This document shows, piece by piece, positions 22,147-33,297 of a stretch of 64,000 bases of DNA; position 1 is the first letter of the stretch, and every line of letters starts with the position of its first letter. The stretch spans positions 186,001-250,000 of the forward strand of contig QNQO01000533.1 of assembly GCA_003290165.1 (NCBI GenBank), given 5' to 3'. Position numbers and translations under genes: made by a program. The stretch is from Berberis thunbergii. Lineage: Eukaryota > Streptophyta > Magnoliopsida > Ranunculales > Berberidaceae. The notes below the pieces were generated by a model. It did no database searches and was not told the origin of the DNA. It was given only the letters and a program-made list of their open reading frames with translations.

Positions 22147-24124
22147 GTTAGTACTTGTTTCAATTTTCTCACATATAAATTCAGCTCTAGTATATGGTTT
22201 TACCATTTGTCTGTTGAAAGTTGCAGGTTATGAAAACACAAAGAGAGAATACCATTTAAAGGAGCTGAATGGATTTTTGAATAGAACAACTTCTAGGTAT
22301 GGCATATTCTAAACCTTTTTATGTATTGTAGTTTATGCAAGCAATATCATAACTTGTCAGGATACCATTTAAAGGAGCTGAATGGATGTTCAAATAGAGC
22401 AAGTTCTAGCTCCCAAGCATATAAACAGAATGAGATTGTTCGGCTGATAGAATAATGTTTTTCGTATTGAAAAGGTGTGACTACAGTGCTTTAATTAACG
22501 TACATCGATGTTATCTATGGTGCTCAGCAGTTCTTTAGCTAGATTTGTCTAAAGTGAGACAGTCAAAAGCATGCACTTTCTGGTGATGTTTCCTGTGTAG
22601 TATGTACATGTTAGCATTAAGTTATTGGAAGTTATTGAATGAACTCATTTAGCTATCTGATGCATACAGTCTAATGTCTGCGCTTTCTATCGATGTTTTC
22701 TAAGAATTTGTTTGTGCAGAAGGAGCCAAGAAGGTATGAGTGTTGGCAGTGCCACTGTTTGATTGATGGTAGCTAGTGTCATGTGTGTTTTGAAAGATAT
22801 CATATATAGCTATAGATCTAGCTAGAGAGGGGCAGACCTCTTTCAACTCCTCTGGTCCCGCTGCAAGAATTATCTGGGTTTTAGTGCCCACTGCCCCCCC
22901 CCCCATCCCCCACCTAAAACCTCTCTATATATTCTGTTGCTTGTTTAGCTTTGCTTTTGCTACTTACACCTTGTTTGCCTGATCAGATTCACTCACCTCA
23001 ACCTTTTTGTGTATTTGGTATTTATATGCATAGCAACACAATGACTAGGGGTTTACACTGATATTGTAGTGTAGCCAACTAGCCATTAGATTTGATTATA
23101 TGAACATAATTTTTAGTTTGGGATTTTTACATATTTTTATATGCTTTCTTACTTTCAAATTCAAGGAAATGACATCCATGGCGCCATCGCTTAAGAAAAA
23201 AAAAACTGTGGTCATGAGATCTGCCAACGTCTCAAGCATTTCATGGATCACTGTTCTAGTGGACAATAAGCTATTTTTCATGATGTGATTTAAATCTTAC
23301 ATGGTGTAGATGTTTTCAAATTAAAATTGACGAAATGGTTCATACAGTTTGCTACATAGATCTCCAAAAATAAGACTTCTACCCATATTTGGAATAGTTC
23401 CTTCTGCAATCTTTGTTATAGGCATCTAATTATTCTTGAACTGCAGGTTGCTGATTACGGGCTTGTAGGTGATCTCTTTGAGGTCCTACCTGAGTTGTTA
23501 GAGAAACTACCTGAGAAAAAGTAGGTTGTTTATATTGCACTTGCTGCTGCACATCAAATCTGTAGAGTTCAAAACATCGACTAATAACACAATAAGAAGA
23601 GAAGAGAGAGGTTCCGCTCATGTTCATGTTTGCCGAACACTCCTCTCTGCTGCTACAACAAGAGAGTGGCTTTAACTTGGAGAAAGAAATCTACTTGCCA
23701 TCAGGCTGAATATGTAATTTTGCCAGTTAATCAATTGTCTCTCTAGCCTGTTGATTCTGCATTGCGCTGAACTGTAATTGAAGTGACAAATGCTCGTGAA
23801 TAAGTAATCTTGATATTAGTTTCTCTCATTCATAGCCGATGCTGAACTGTTCAATCCTCAAATATCTAATTAGATCGAGTTTAGAATTTGGCGTTTCGGT
23901 TATTTTTGTTACACGAGGTTGGAGTAGGTATCTTAAAACCTGACAGCTGTAGCACAAAAGCTGATAAAATTTGAAATTTGACAGTGCAGTCAGATCACCC
24001 AAGCATGAAGTCAGATCATCAAGTGGTTGCTGAAAAACTTCAGCCGTAGCTCTTGGATTCGGTTTAGGTGTAGCAACAACATTCATAGAACTTGCTTAAC
24101 AATAATTTAGTTCTAGCTTTCAAG

Positions 24125-24400
24125 CATATAATTAGTATCATCTTTGTTGAGATGCAGATTTATAAAGTTGAATCATTTAGTAAAAATTAGTATCATTAGC
24201 CAAATGATACTAATTTTAAGTATGAGATTCTCTTTTACAATTAGTATCATCTTTGTTGTGATGCAAATTTGTAAATTTGAATCATTTAATAAAAAAATAG
24301 TATCATTAGCCAAATGATACTAATTTTAAATAGTATCACTTTCAACATGATTCTAAATTTAGGATCACCAAGAATAGTATCATTTGATAGGTAATTCTAA
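24125..24400. repeat. Subterminal tandem/inverted repeats of element E
   Basis: A unit of about 95 bp occurs twice in tandem (24130-24225 and 24238-24325): ATTAGTATCATCTTTGTTG, then CAAATTTG/CAGATTTA, ending in the palindrome ATTAGTATCATT-AGCCA-AATGATACTAATTTT. The motif AGTATCAT recurs at 24334 and 24377. These replace the ACGG-type hairpins found in A and D although the terminal bases are shared. Confidence 0.75.
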
Positions 24401-25429
24401 TATTTTCAGCTACACTTCAAAACAGTTACAAAAACATTGTTTTGGTGTAGTGAGAATCAAGGGCCTGTTCTAATTTATAGGAAGTTGATGCTAGTTAGCC
24501 CCTATCATGATGACTTGAAAAGATGGGGAAGAAGAAGGCCTGAGTTTTATGTCAACTCCAGTTCAGAAAGAATGAATTTCGACAAAGCTATTGCTAGGAG
24601 AACCAGATTGAAAATGCATGGGAGTTTGGACGAAATTGTGAGGAATTACCCCTTGCAACCCGAGTATGTCCCAAGTTTGGGAATGAGAAAGGAAAATGTA
24701 TGGAAGACCAAGGCACAAAGCACATTGATGCAAACAGTAAATATTGACAAAGTGGTAGGAAGCGCAGGATTGTAATAACACTGGTAGAACTATCAGGAAA
24801 TGCAATTGGAGAAACAGGAAGTGAATTAGCTCTGATTCCATCGGAAGTTGTACAGGCTACTATTTTCAGAATCTAGACGAGGTTGTCAAGAAGAAAACTA
24901 GACCAGGTTGACCAAGAAGAAAATGAGATAATGATGATACCATGAACAGAGAATCTGAACTTCAAAATTTCATCTACCTTTATTCTACATCCTCTTGAGT
25001 ATACGGGTGAACTTAGCTTCAAATCAGTATTAACTCGGCAAATTTTCATTCTCACTAGGTAATTTCATATGATGTCGGGTCACAAGTTGAAATCAGCAAG
25101 TGTTTAGCTAACTCAATGACAAATATAATTGAGATCCTTGGTGCAAACTATACATAACAAATTGCATTTAGTTGAAAGCATGGTTCAGGCAACATCCACA
25201 GAGAAACATAAACAAATTAATGAAAGGTGCAAATACATTGTAAACGTTGGAATTTACAATGACAAATTTGAAATTTCTCTTTTTAACTTGACACTAAACA
25301 TTGGAAAGTTTTCAGTCTCTATCTGTTGTACATCATCCGTAGCACTAAGGGATATCTTTGCAGTTTATCTACAGCATCGTTGTTACTCCTCATTCTCTTT
25401 CCAGAGTTGAGAAACAGATGTCCCAATAG

Positions 25430-25755
25430 CATGGTAGCATATTATCGTAACTTTGGATCCTTCACCACATTGTAACTTTGGATCCTTCACCACACTTTTT
25501 CTTGACAAAGTTGTTGGTATGGTAGGCAATTCATGGCTGGAACCAATGCGTAACAGTAGAGTGGGCAGATCAGTAGTATTGGGTGCATAGCTCCAAGCAT
25601 TTTTTTCCTGTTAGCATCTCCAAAACCACACATCCCATAGCCCATATATCTGAAGGTGGCTAGTATTGGTCATGGGTAACTGATTCAAGCGCAGTGTATA
25701 ATGGGGTTGCTCTAATGTGACCTTTCTCGTGATTATGAAAGAGCCCATATTTCTA
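25430..25755 (-). pseudogene. Protein kinase pseudogene, distal part (left of element F)
   Basis: On the minus strand 25735-25590 reads GHIRATPLYTALESVTHDQY, a stop, then PPSDIWAMGCVVLEMLTGKK. This corresponds to the activation-loop end (GTPLYMSPESV) and the subdomain IX D-x-WA-GC motif of a MAPKKK-like Ser/Thr kinase. The APE-like glutamate is kept; an internal stop follows it. The catalytic part of the same gene is at 46205-46620, on the other side of the 20 kb element F. A short tandem duplication of AACTTTGGATCCTTCACCAC lies at about 25450-25495. Confidence 0.7.
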
Positions 25756-26228
25756 AGGCTCCTGCTAAATAACACCACTAATTACATTGAGAACACCACC
25801 AACACTTTTTTTTTTCTTTTCGAATCTACTAAGGACACCACCACTATATAATAAAATAAAATGTATGTTTTTCCTTTTCTCCCAAATCTAGTGACTCTTC
25901 CTCTCCCATTCGCATGAACACTCCATCTCTCCCCCACCCTCTTATCCTCCCAATCTCGCTGGAAATCTAACTGCCGGCCACCGTCTTCATCCTCCCTTTC
26001 CTTATCTTACTCGTCTTCATCCTCACTTTCCCCTCTCTACTGCTTCAATTGCTCTCTCATGCGAGAAAACACCTCTTCCTCCCTCCTTCGTTTTCCACTG
26101 GTTGTCTTCCATTCCAAGCTCGTTGGACGACTCCAACACCGGCGTCTCTCCTTTTCTTTTATGTCTTCGTCATTTGTCTCTCTCTTCATCTTCCTTTGTT
26201 AAGGTTTTGGTGAAGTTTGTATCTAGAA

Positions 26229-28709
26229 ATGGACGAGTTTAGTAAAAATGATGTTGGTAGCCTTCAAGATGATAATGTTGCAGTTGAGATTCAACATTGC
26301 ACTCCATTTATAGGTGTAAACAAAAAAGATAAACATTTTAAAGACGAAAAATGACCCACTCCACTCGAGGTACACTCTCAACTTGAAATGAGCTTGCATG
26401 TGTATTTTATTATATTTTTTTGTCATTATCGTAATATCATGTTTAATTTCCTTTTTGGTTTACTTGAAGCAACATTGTTATTATTAGGGTTATTACTTAT
26501 TTGTTAATACTTGAACCCTAAAACTTGCATATTTTCAGGGTTAGTTTGATCGTTGTTGTTGTTATTTTGTGCATAGAATGTCATCGTCGATCTAATCGAT
26601 TTCAAGATACCTTCACATAATCTATAGAACCTAGAAACTCTTAAAGCATATTTGGAAGATACAAACCTTTTAGAAGTAAACTTTGCCCTTAATGATTTTA
26701 TTCATTACCTTACTTAATATATGATTAGAATAACAAATATTTTTATTTACTTAAATGTAGAAGGATGATGCTGAAGCGAATGATGAATAAGCACTAAAAA
26801 AGGTAGTTGATGATGGCGACTTGTTTATGGCGGAAGAGGCAAGGTTAATTCTTGTAGGCATGACATTATTTAATCTTGTTTCACAAGTTCATTGATTAGT
26901 ATTCCTAACGTCAGTATGCATTATTTTTGTAGGTACTCTCATCAAAGTCATCTTTAATAGCTTGGTGTCAAGGTGTTGGCAGGGAGAATAACTTTGTTCT
27001 CATTATCATAAAGTCGGAACCTACTGATAATAGATGCAAAGGAAGAATCCACTTGGGATGTGAGAAGGGAGGGAATATCAAGAAAAATTAAAAATAAAAA
27101 TTGGATGTTGGTCGATCGACAAGTTCAAAGAAGTGTGGGTGCCCGTTCCTGTTGAGAGGGGTGTCACAAGGTAATGATCGTTGGAAGCTGCAAGTGACCT
27201 ATGGAACCCACAATCATCCACGATCAAAATATTTTCTTAACCATTCATTTGCTGGGAGACTGAATGAAGCTGAGATGAATTATTTGCATAACATGTCCAC
27301 ATCTGGTGTAGCACCTCGATACATATTGCCTGGTCTGAAAGATATGTTCCCAAAAAATGTGTCATATTTGAAGACTGTTTACATGCCATTCAGCAGCTAA
27401 AGACACTTCAACTGTAAGGCATTACAACTTTGTAGGCCATAATGCACTTGTTGAGAAAGAATGGTTATATTGAGTAATATTAGATGATCAGAATAGAGTA
27501 ACAAATATTTTCTAGTGTCATACCAAGTCAATCTATTGGCTAACTGTTTCCCAACGGTTATGCTTATGAACTGCACCTACAAAATCAATCACTGCAAGAT
27601 GCCGTTATTTGAGATTATAGGTGTGTCATCAACCGAGATGACTTTCAATGTTGGTTGTTGTTTTATGTTGTCTAAAACTGAACACTCATACATTTGGGCA
27701 TTAGAAAAACTACTGGGAGTGTTTGAGCCAAACAACTTGCCAAAAGTGCTTGTGACCGACAAAGAGCTTGGGTTGATCAAAGCCATTGAGCGAGTCTATC
27801 AAGAAGCAACGAGGTTATTGTGCAAGTGGCAAATAAATACAAATGTAGAATAAAATTGTAAAAAAAAATTGAGGATAATGAATGATGGAACGATTTATTG
27901 AATCTTTCTCAAACTTGTATAGATCAGTGACAAAGCAAGAATGAAACAAGGGCATTATTGAGCTCGAGAGAAGATGGACATCACAACCCAAGAATTTAGA
28001 CTATCTGTGGACCGTTTGATATCCGCATAAGGAATTCTTTATGAATGCATGGACAAACAATTTTATGCATTTTAGCTAATAGACAACTGATCACATTGAA
28101 GGCGCACACTCTTGGGTGAAGAAAATGTTGGAGAATTTCCAAGAGATATTTTATAATCTATGAATGAAAATGCATGACATTATTCAAGTCCAACTTGTAG
28201 AGATTGAAGTGTCCTTTAGAAAAAGTCTCACGAAGGTCAAGAAAGAACATATTGTTCCATTATTTTGAAAACTTCATGGGTTCGTGTCTCATAAGGCTCT
28301 TGACTTGATGCTATTTGAAATCGGTAGGTCCAACCCAATCAAGTGTCGATGTGTGCTGAAAACCACTTATTGGTTGCCTTGTGCTCATGAAATGGCCCAA
28401 TATTTCACTCCTAATTGTCAACTTTCATTGTCTATGTTACACAAGCACTGAATGCAAATTGGAAAAAAAAAACCTCTTCGTGTAACTGCAAATGTGATTA
28501 TATATTTAGTGGTAGATGCCATTAAGCAAAAGTTCTTAGAATCAAATCTTGATCAGTAGTTGGCGTTGAAGAGGAAGCTGCTAGATTTGAGCTGTTAGAT
28601 TGAACCTACTGAACCTATAAAAGAGCAAGGGGAAACCTAAAAAGAAGAAATTGTCTAAGCATGAGAAGTCCACCAAAAGGGATTTGTTTGGTCATGAATA
28701 CGCGAAGGC
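26229..28709 (+). pseudogene. MULE transposase (FAR1-type zinc finger, transposase core, SWIM)
   Basis: From ATG 26229 the order is: an acidic N-terminus, then the FAR1-like DNA-binding segment (KKCGCPFLLRG, RWKLQVTYGTHNHP, 27125-27225), then the MULE core (27515-27853) with MLMNCTYK, FEIIGVSSTEMTF and KVLVTDKELGLIKAI. A SWIM-like zinc motif follows (CRCVLKTTYWLPCAHE, 28338-28390). The first catalytic Asp of the DDE triad (usually DSTYK/DCTYK) is Asn here; the second (TDKEL) is kept. Several stops and frameshifts break the reading frame, so it is inactive. The gene continues at 41465 after element C, which cut it in its basic KPKKKKLSK segment. Confidence 0.85.
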
Positions 28710-28712
28710 ATA

Positions 28713-29075
28713 CACTACAACAAATTTGTTTTAAGCGACGTTTTCAAAAGCGCTGGTAAAGCTAACAATGTGCCGGTTTCGAGCATTAACGGCATTATGA
28801 GAAGCGCCAAGAAGCGCCGGCAAAAGTACGTGCCGCCAAAAGATTAACGACGCTTATTGTAAAGCACCGGTTAAAAGTGACCAGTTGCGGCGCTTTCAAA
28901 GCGCCGCCAAATCTTATATTAGCGCCGCTAAATAAATGGATATTACATTTCCCTTTTGACTGGAAACGCCGTATTTATAACTTTTAATGACGCTTTAAAA
29001 GCGCCGGTTATGTAAAAATAATATTTTACAATATTTTTTGTGACGCTTTTAAAGCGCCGGTTGGAAGCGCCGGTT
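28713..29075 (+). repeat. Left terminal and subterminal repeats of element C
   Basis: After CACTACAACAAA come many AAGCGCCGG, GGCGCTTTC and GCGCCGCTAAA units in both orientations up to about 29070. Spacing is irregular, so this is not a simple tandem repeat. Confidence 0.88.
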
Positions 29076-29269
29076 ATGTTAACATACTGGAAAAAAAAAT
29101 CAATAAAAATAAAAATAAAAACCTGTCATTGGGACGGAAAAAACAGACTGTAAATTTTGTAATTTCATATCATCTACTAAAATCTCCTTCAGTAACAAAT
29201 AAACTCAAAGCACACTATAATTTTCTATGGTAACAACCATATATTAAGACCTGCAACATAGGCAGTGCA

Positions 29270-29741
29270 TCCTTATACATCCTTGTATTTTTCATATTCA
29301 TCCATTCTATGTCTTAAACTTTTGTCATGTTGAACAACATCAAGTGCACCGAAAAGTTTTCCTCTTACTTCATTCCAAGCATAGTCCACGTTGCTTTGGT
29401 GATCACTCTTCAGGATACTGCAAAAAGGGAAAATCTAACTAAACTCAGAATAAAAAGTTAACTCAACCCTACCATCAGTTCATATTTGATGCGTTAACCT
29501 TATAAAATGGTCAAGGAAAAGAACTCAAAAATGTTCATTACAGTACCCTTACCTACCAGAAGAAGTGTTTGCAGGCACAGCATCATCATCTAACATTTTT
29601 CCAGGATAAGAATACGCCTTGCCAGACGGTGCTACTCCAGCAACATATGCAAGGACTATACTAGCCGTCATAAGTATTTGATAACCAATAGGTATCCAGT
29701 TTGTTGGCGCTGAATTTTCAGGATTTATCAGTTTCTTTGCC
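29270..29741 (-). pseudogene. Unidentified gene fragment (two exons) in element C
   Basis: Exon about 29741-29554 encodes [36 protein letters not shown] (a likely membrane or signal segment) and YSYPGKMLDDDAVPANTSSG. Exon about 29420-29273 encodes NVDYAWNEVRGKLFGALDVV and HRMDEYEKYKDV and ends in a stop. It looks like the C-terminus of a plant-specific organelle or membrane protein, but I do not recognise the family. Confidence 0.4.
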
Positions 29742-30411
29742 TTTGAGTTTGCTCATTGCTGCATTGAACACATATCTTAATACTTTCTCTACTTGATCGG
29801 GTCTAGCTGAATATGTAGGAAGGACTGGTTCATGGTTGAATTCCTATAGTTAAAGAACAATATCTAGGATTTCAAGCCGTCTGTTTCGGTTATATATGTA
29901 TTTTATGCAAACAATCTTGATGTCGAAGAGAAGAGTGTACTATTTGTACCTTTAAATGAAATAACTTGCCATTCAAATATAATGGCTATGAGCCTACAAG
30001 GGTGTAATACTTCTGATATATTACAATAACAAGATGAGTCAATTGCTACAAATAAAATAGGCTACATGACACAAACAAGTGAAAAGATGATAACAATGAA
30101 GATTAAATGCACTTACACGCATAAAACTCTGCCATTAAAGATATGAATTTGCATCCCGCAAGTAATGAATCATTTATCTGGAACTTCGTAGAAAAATAGG
30201 AACCATGAAGGGACGAACACAAAACTTATCTGAAGGAAAACTGAATTTCCTCCAAAGTTTTCTCCTTGGTCTTAGGAACATAAAGTGCTATAAAGATGAC
30301 GCTGAAAACACTTATGACCGTGTATATGGTGAAAGTTCCTGTTCAGAGTGATGGTACAAGTTTAGATAGATCAAAAGAAATAAATAGATTGGAGCAAGAT
30401 ATAAAAACTAT

Positions 30412-31591
30412 TGCTGAAATTTATGAGGACCTGAGCTTAGTGGATCTTGACTCTAATTATCAAGATGAAGTAGTGTGGAAAGGAGGTACGGGTGGGGAGT
30501 ACACTAGCCAAAGTGCATATCATGCTATTAGAGAAAAGAAGCCGCTCATACCCAGGACAAAGCTAGTCTGGTTCAAGGGTCGCATCCCCAGACACAGTTT
30601 TATTGGCTGGCTGGCTCTAACGAACAGGTTAAAAACTCAAGACAAGCTGGTTCAGTGGGGGACCATCCCTACCTCTTTATGCTGCTTCTGTCACCTAGAA
30701 CCTGAGAATGAAAACCATCTCTTCTTCAGCTGCTCCTACACAAATCAGGTCTGGTCCTCTATGCTCAGACTTATGGGATTCAAACATCATCCCCGCAGAT
30801 GGACAGATGAACTTCATTGGTGCTTGCAGAAATTCACAGGAACTGACCCGAAATCTATTGCCCAAAAGCTGATGTTAAATGCCACAATATACCATTTATG
30901 GTTAGAACGAAATAGGAGACTGTTTGACAGCAAAGAGCTAGCAGTTAAGGATCTCAGTCCTAAAATCTGTGTTGATGTTACTCTTCGGTTGATCGTTATG
31001 GAGCTGGAAGTCGAAGATACTCCTCAAAACCGTAACTTCTTTAATAGATGGAATATTGACATCAATTACAAACTAAAGGACAGCACATGGCACACTTGGC
31101 TTCGGCCTGATCCAGGGTGGGTGACTATTAATTCAGATGGTTCGCTGCGAGGTACGATGGGAGGATATGGAGCAATCATCCGTAATCAGCAAGGCACTGT
31201 CCTAGCAGCTGCAGCAGGGTCTCAACCAGGGAAGTCTGTGATTATGCATGAGCTGCAGGGAGTTGAAACAGGGCTGAAATTGGCTATTTCAGGTCAGCAC
31301 AGGAAGCTTCTCATCTGCATCGACTCAGCCACTGCATTCCAGTACATTAATACCGATAAGGCTCCTCCGTGGGAAGCAAAACATACCACTCGAAGGATTA
31401 AAGACATGCTGAAATTGTTTGAAGTTTGCAAGGTGGTTCATGTAGTTCGGGAAACTAATAGAGCAGCAGACAAGCTGGCAGCTCTAATGCCCAACTCTTC
31501 CTTCATTGAAGTTACTCCTAGCTCCTTCGCCGAAGATCTCAAGAAGATTATCTTTGAGGATGCCAGCGGTAGAAAATATTTGCGAATGTAA
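30412..31591 (+). CDS. LINE ORF2 C-terminus: zinc-binding region plus RNase H domain
   Basis: An uninterrupted frame of about 390 codons to TAA 31589-31591. First part: VVWKGGTGGEYTSQSAYHAI, RIPRHSFIGWLALTNRLKTQ, CCFCHLEPENENHLFFSCSY, the zf-RVT module with its C-x2-C...H-x4-C. Second part: RNase H fold beginning WVTINSDGSLRGTMGGYGAI with catalytic Asp, MHELQGVETGL with catalytic Glu, LICIDSATAF and ETNRAADKLA with the last Asp. The reverse transcriptase and endonuclease are lost by 5' truncation. The frame is also open 116 bases upstream of the LINE, through host sequence, so the upstream ATG at 30296 is chance. Confidence 0.88.
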
Positions 31592-31704
31592 TGAACTTTT
31601 CTTAGTGGTCTCTGTATTTGTGTGTGTATTGTAACTTTCAATTTTATTTCTGTGGTCTGGGGAGCCCATTTAAACCCCAAGCTTGCTTTTCAAAAAAAAA
31701 AAAA
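30412..31704 (+). mobile_element. 5'-truncated LINE with poly(A) tail and 16-bp target duplication
   Basis: The body runs from 30412 to an A-run at 31692-31704. It is flanked by AAGATATAAAAACTAT at 30396-30411 and 31704-31719 (first bases shared with the tail). It contains only the 3' part of LINE ORF2. The 3' end AGCTTGCTTTTCAAAA resembles that of the SINE at 2383-2560. Insertion was into an ERD6-like intron within element C, in antisense to it. The open frame and perfect duplication suggest a recent event. Confidence 0.92.
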
Positions 31705-32557
31705 AGATATAAAAACTATATAATATGTAGATTTAATAAGTTGGTCAGGATCATTGAACCCAACAGAGTAGCTTATTTTAACTTTAACTGACTCGTAATT
31801 AACACATCCAGCTAGAACTTCAAGAATGTTGATTTTACCGAGGAGCTATATTTAAAAGATCCTCAATTTCCCCACACAGAATAACAAACGTCTTTTCAAT
31901 AGTTATAAGCCCATTAGACGTGGTTGTCTACCTTAATGTAGGTATATAAGAAAGCATACCTCCGCTGCTCCAAGTAAGAAGCAAGTTCGCCGTCATTGTG
32001 ATCACAAATGATGTTAACCAATTCGCCATTGTTGCTACACTACCAGCAAGGCCCTTTATATTCACTGGAAGAATCTGCAAGGTCATACTAAATCAATACA
32101 CTAATGTAACAAGAAAAACATAAAGTATTGGTTTTCAGCAGGTTACTAATGCAGGTCCTAGGAAATGGAGGAAGAATTATCATAAGGTCTTTAAAAGGAA
32201 TAGGAAGAACTCCGAGAAGACTTCCTTTAACAAGGAAGAGATCAGCTTACAATCATTAATTACTTCTTCTTTTTTCATTAATCATATATTGAAACAATCA
32301 GAAAAATGTTATATATCTAGGTTCCTGTTTCAATCCTAACTAAACTATCTACCTAGCTAAACTTTTTTTTTCTTTTTCAATAATCATATTTTCAAGCTAA
32401 ACTATGTAGCCAACTAAACATTTTTTTTCTTTGATAATCATATTTCAAACAATCATATTCTCACTTGTAAGTCTAATCCCTATCTATCCTCTACCATTTG
32501 AATGTAAATCATCCCAAGATACTAACTCATATTTCTAAGGCATAGAACAATATATAA

Positions 32558-33202
32558 TCAAACAGCAGGACTGATTCTGCCATCATTGATAGTTGTGGGG
32601 AGATGCACTTCAGAAGCCTTCTTCTCACCCCTTTTCGGGGTTGTGGGGTAGTACTTCACAAATAGGAATACTTGAGCTAAACCAAGAACTGCACCGCTAC
32701 TATTACTAATCTGCAGAAAGTAACAACCATTACTAATTTTGAACAATTTTCTATATATGATCTGTATAACATCCTTCCTTAGCTTCTACAATTTGATTTT
32801 AGGGAAAGGAGATGTAAACTTACGATGATGAAAAGATCGAAAGGATCAAATAGTGCATAAATGCTCCAACAAATTCCATTACCCAAGTTGGTAGATGAAA
32901 GATAGATAGGCAGGTATTCGGCACTCTTTGTTTTGATGACTGTTAACTGCATAAGCCAACAATTAATGATATAGATAATTAGAAGCAAGACAGCCATAGT
33001 AGATTAACAAGTGAAGAGAAATGATAAGTAAAGGACTAACCATTATGTCGAGAGGCATCGCATACATTGCAATGTTAAAAATAACGGCCACGATTCCGAC
33101 TATCAAAGATCTGGTGTGAATGGTGTGTATGGCGCCAACGACAATACCAACTACTATTGTTGTGAACACTAGCTCACCTGCCAACACTGCCAGCACATGT
33201 TT
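32558..33202 (-). pseudogene. SWEET sugar transporter, C-terminal three exons
   Basis: Exon 33202-33041 encodes KHVLAVLAGELVFTTIVVG and HTRSLIVGIVAVIFNIAMY with AMPLDIM. Exon 32946-32824 encodes TVIKTKSAEYLPIYLSSTNL and GNGICWSIYALFDPFDLF. Exon 32710-32558 encodes NSSGAVLGLAQVFLFVKYY and a hydrophilic tail to a native-type TGA. This is the second MtN3/saliva triple-helix repeat of a SWEET bidirectional sugar facilitator, with the family's Y-P-L, KT-S-EYMPF and N-G-W-YA landmarks recognisable. Splice sites and frame are perfect through all three exons. The first triple helix is missing, so a working pore is not expected from this fragment alone. Confidence 0.93.
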
Positions 33203-33297
33203 CTGGATACATATCCAATAGAGGAACAACATTAGTTGACACATATACAGTTTTATAGCATGAAATAAATTGACAAATAATGGAATGGGTCCTAATC

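Larger units (their letters stand above)
17378..24452 (+). mobile_element. Element E: CACTA element with residual transposase gene
   Basis: It starts CACTACACCATTATT and ends ...TTTTGGTGTAGTG, sharing CACTACACCA at both ends, and is flanked by AGA (17375-17377 and 24453-24455). The length is 7075 bp. The right subterminal part (24130-24400) carries repeated AGTATCAT/ATGATACT motifs. A decayed three-exon gene of the plant transposase (Ptta/En-Spm) family lies at 21102-22146. No catalytic CACTA transposase (TNPD, Transposase_21) was seen. No captured host exons were recognised. Most of 17380-21100 and 22150-24120 is noncoding; a leader-like region with repeated TCTCTAATCGATCTCAGAAACAA lies at 18150-18280, and there is a poly(C) run at 22893-22902. 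Confidence 0.85.
17359..24775 (+). pseudogene. Unidentified host exon interrupted by element E
   Basis: The left part (17359-17377) follows an acceptor (ATAATCAG) and encodes VEKKQQ. The right part (24453-24775) encodes GPVLIYRKLMLVSPYHDD, GRRRPEFYVNSSSERM and NYPLQPEYVPSLGMRKENVW, ending at TAA. If element E and one AGA duplication are removed, the frame runs on without a break for about 113 codons. This supports both the coding nature of the exon and the element boundaries. The family is unknown to me; the sequence is basic with no low complexity. Confidence 0.5.
30226..32074 (-). pseudogene. ERD6-like monosaccharide transporter, last two exons
   Basis: Exon 32074-31960 encodes [20 protein letters not shown] and [18 protein letters not shown], matching the region after loop 6 through TM10 of ERD6-like tonoplast sugar transporters (major facilitator superfamily). 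Exon 30338-30226 encodes GTFTIYTVISVFSVIFIALY and VPKTKEKTLEEIQFSFR with a native-type TAA, containing the family's PETKGRT-like C-terminal signature. The junction is in frame. The LINE at 30412-31704 lies in the intron between them, in the opposite orientation. About ten membrane segments are missing. Confidence 0.85.

Noticed and set aside
22893..22902. Poly(C) run as a regulatory element
   Set aside because: A single short homopolymer with no conserved context; may also be an assembly artefact.
30296..30411. ATG at 30296 as the start of the LINE protein
   Set aside because: The LINE body starts after the target duplication at 30411; the upstream part is antisense ERD6-like exon and intron that happens to be open.
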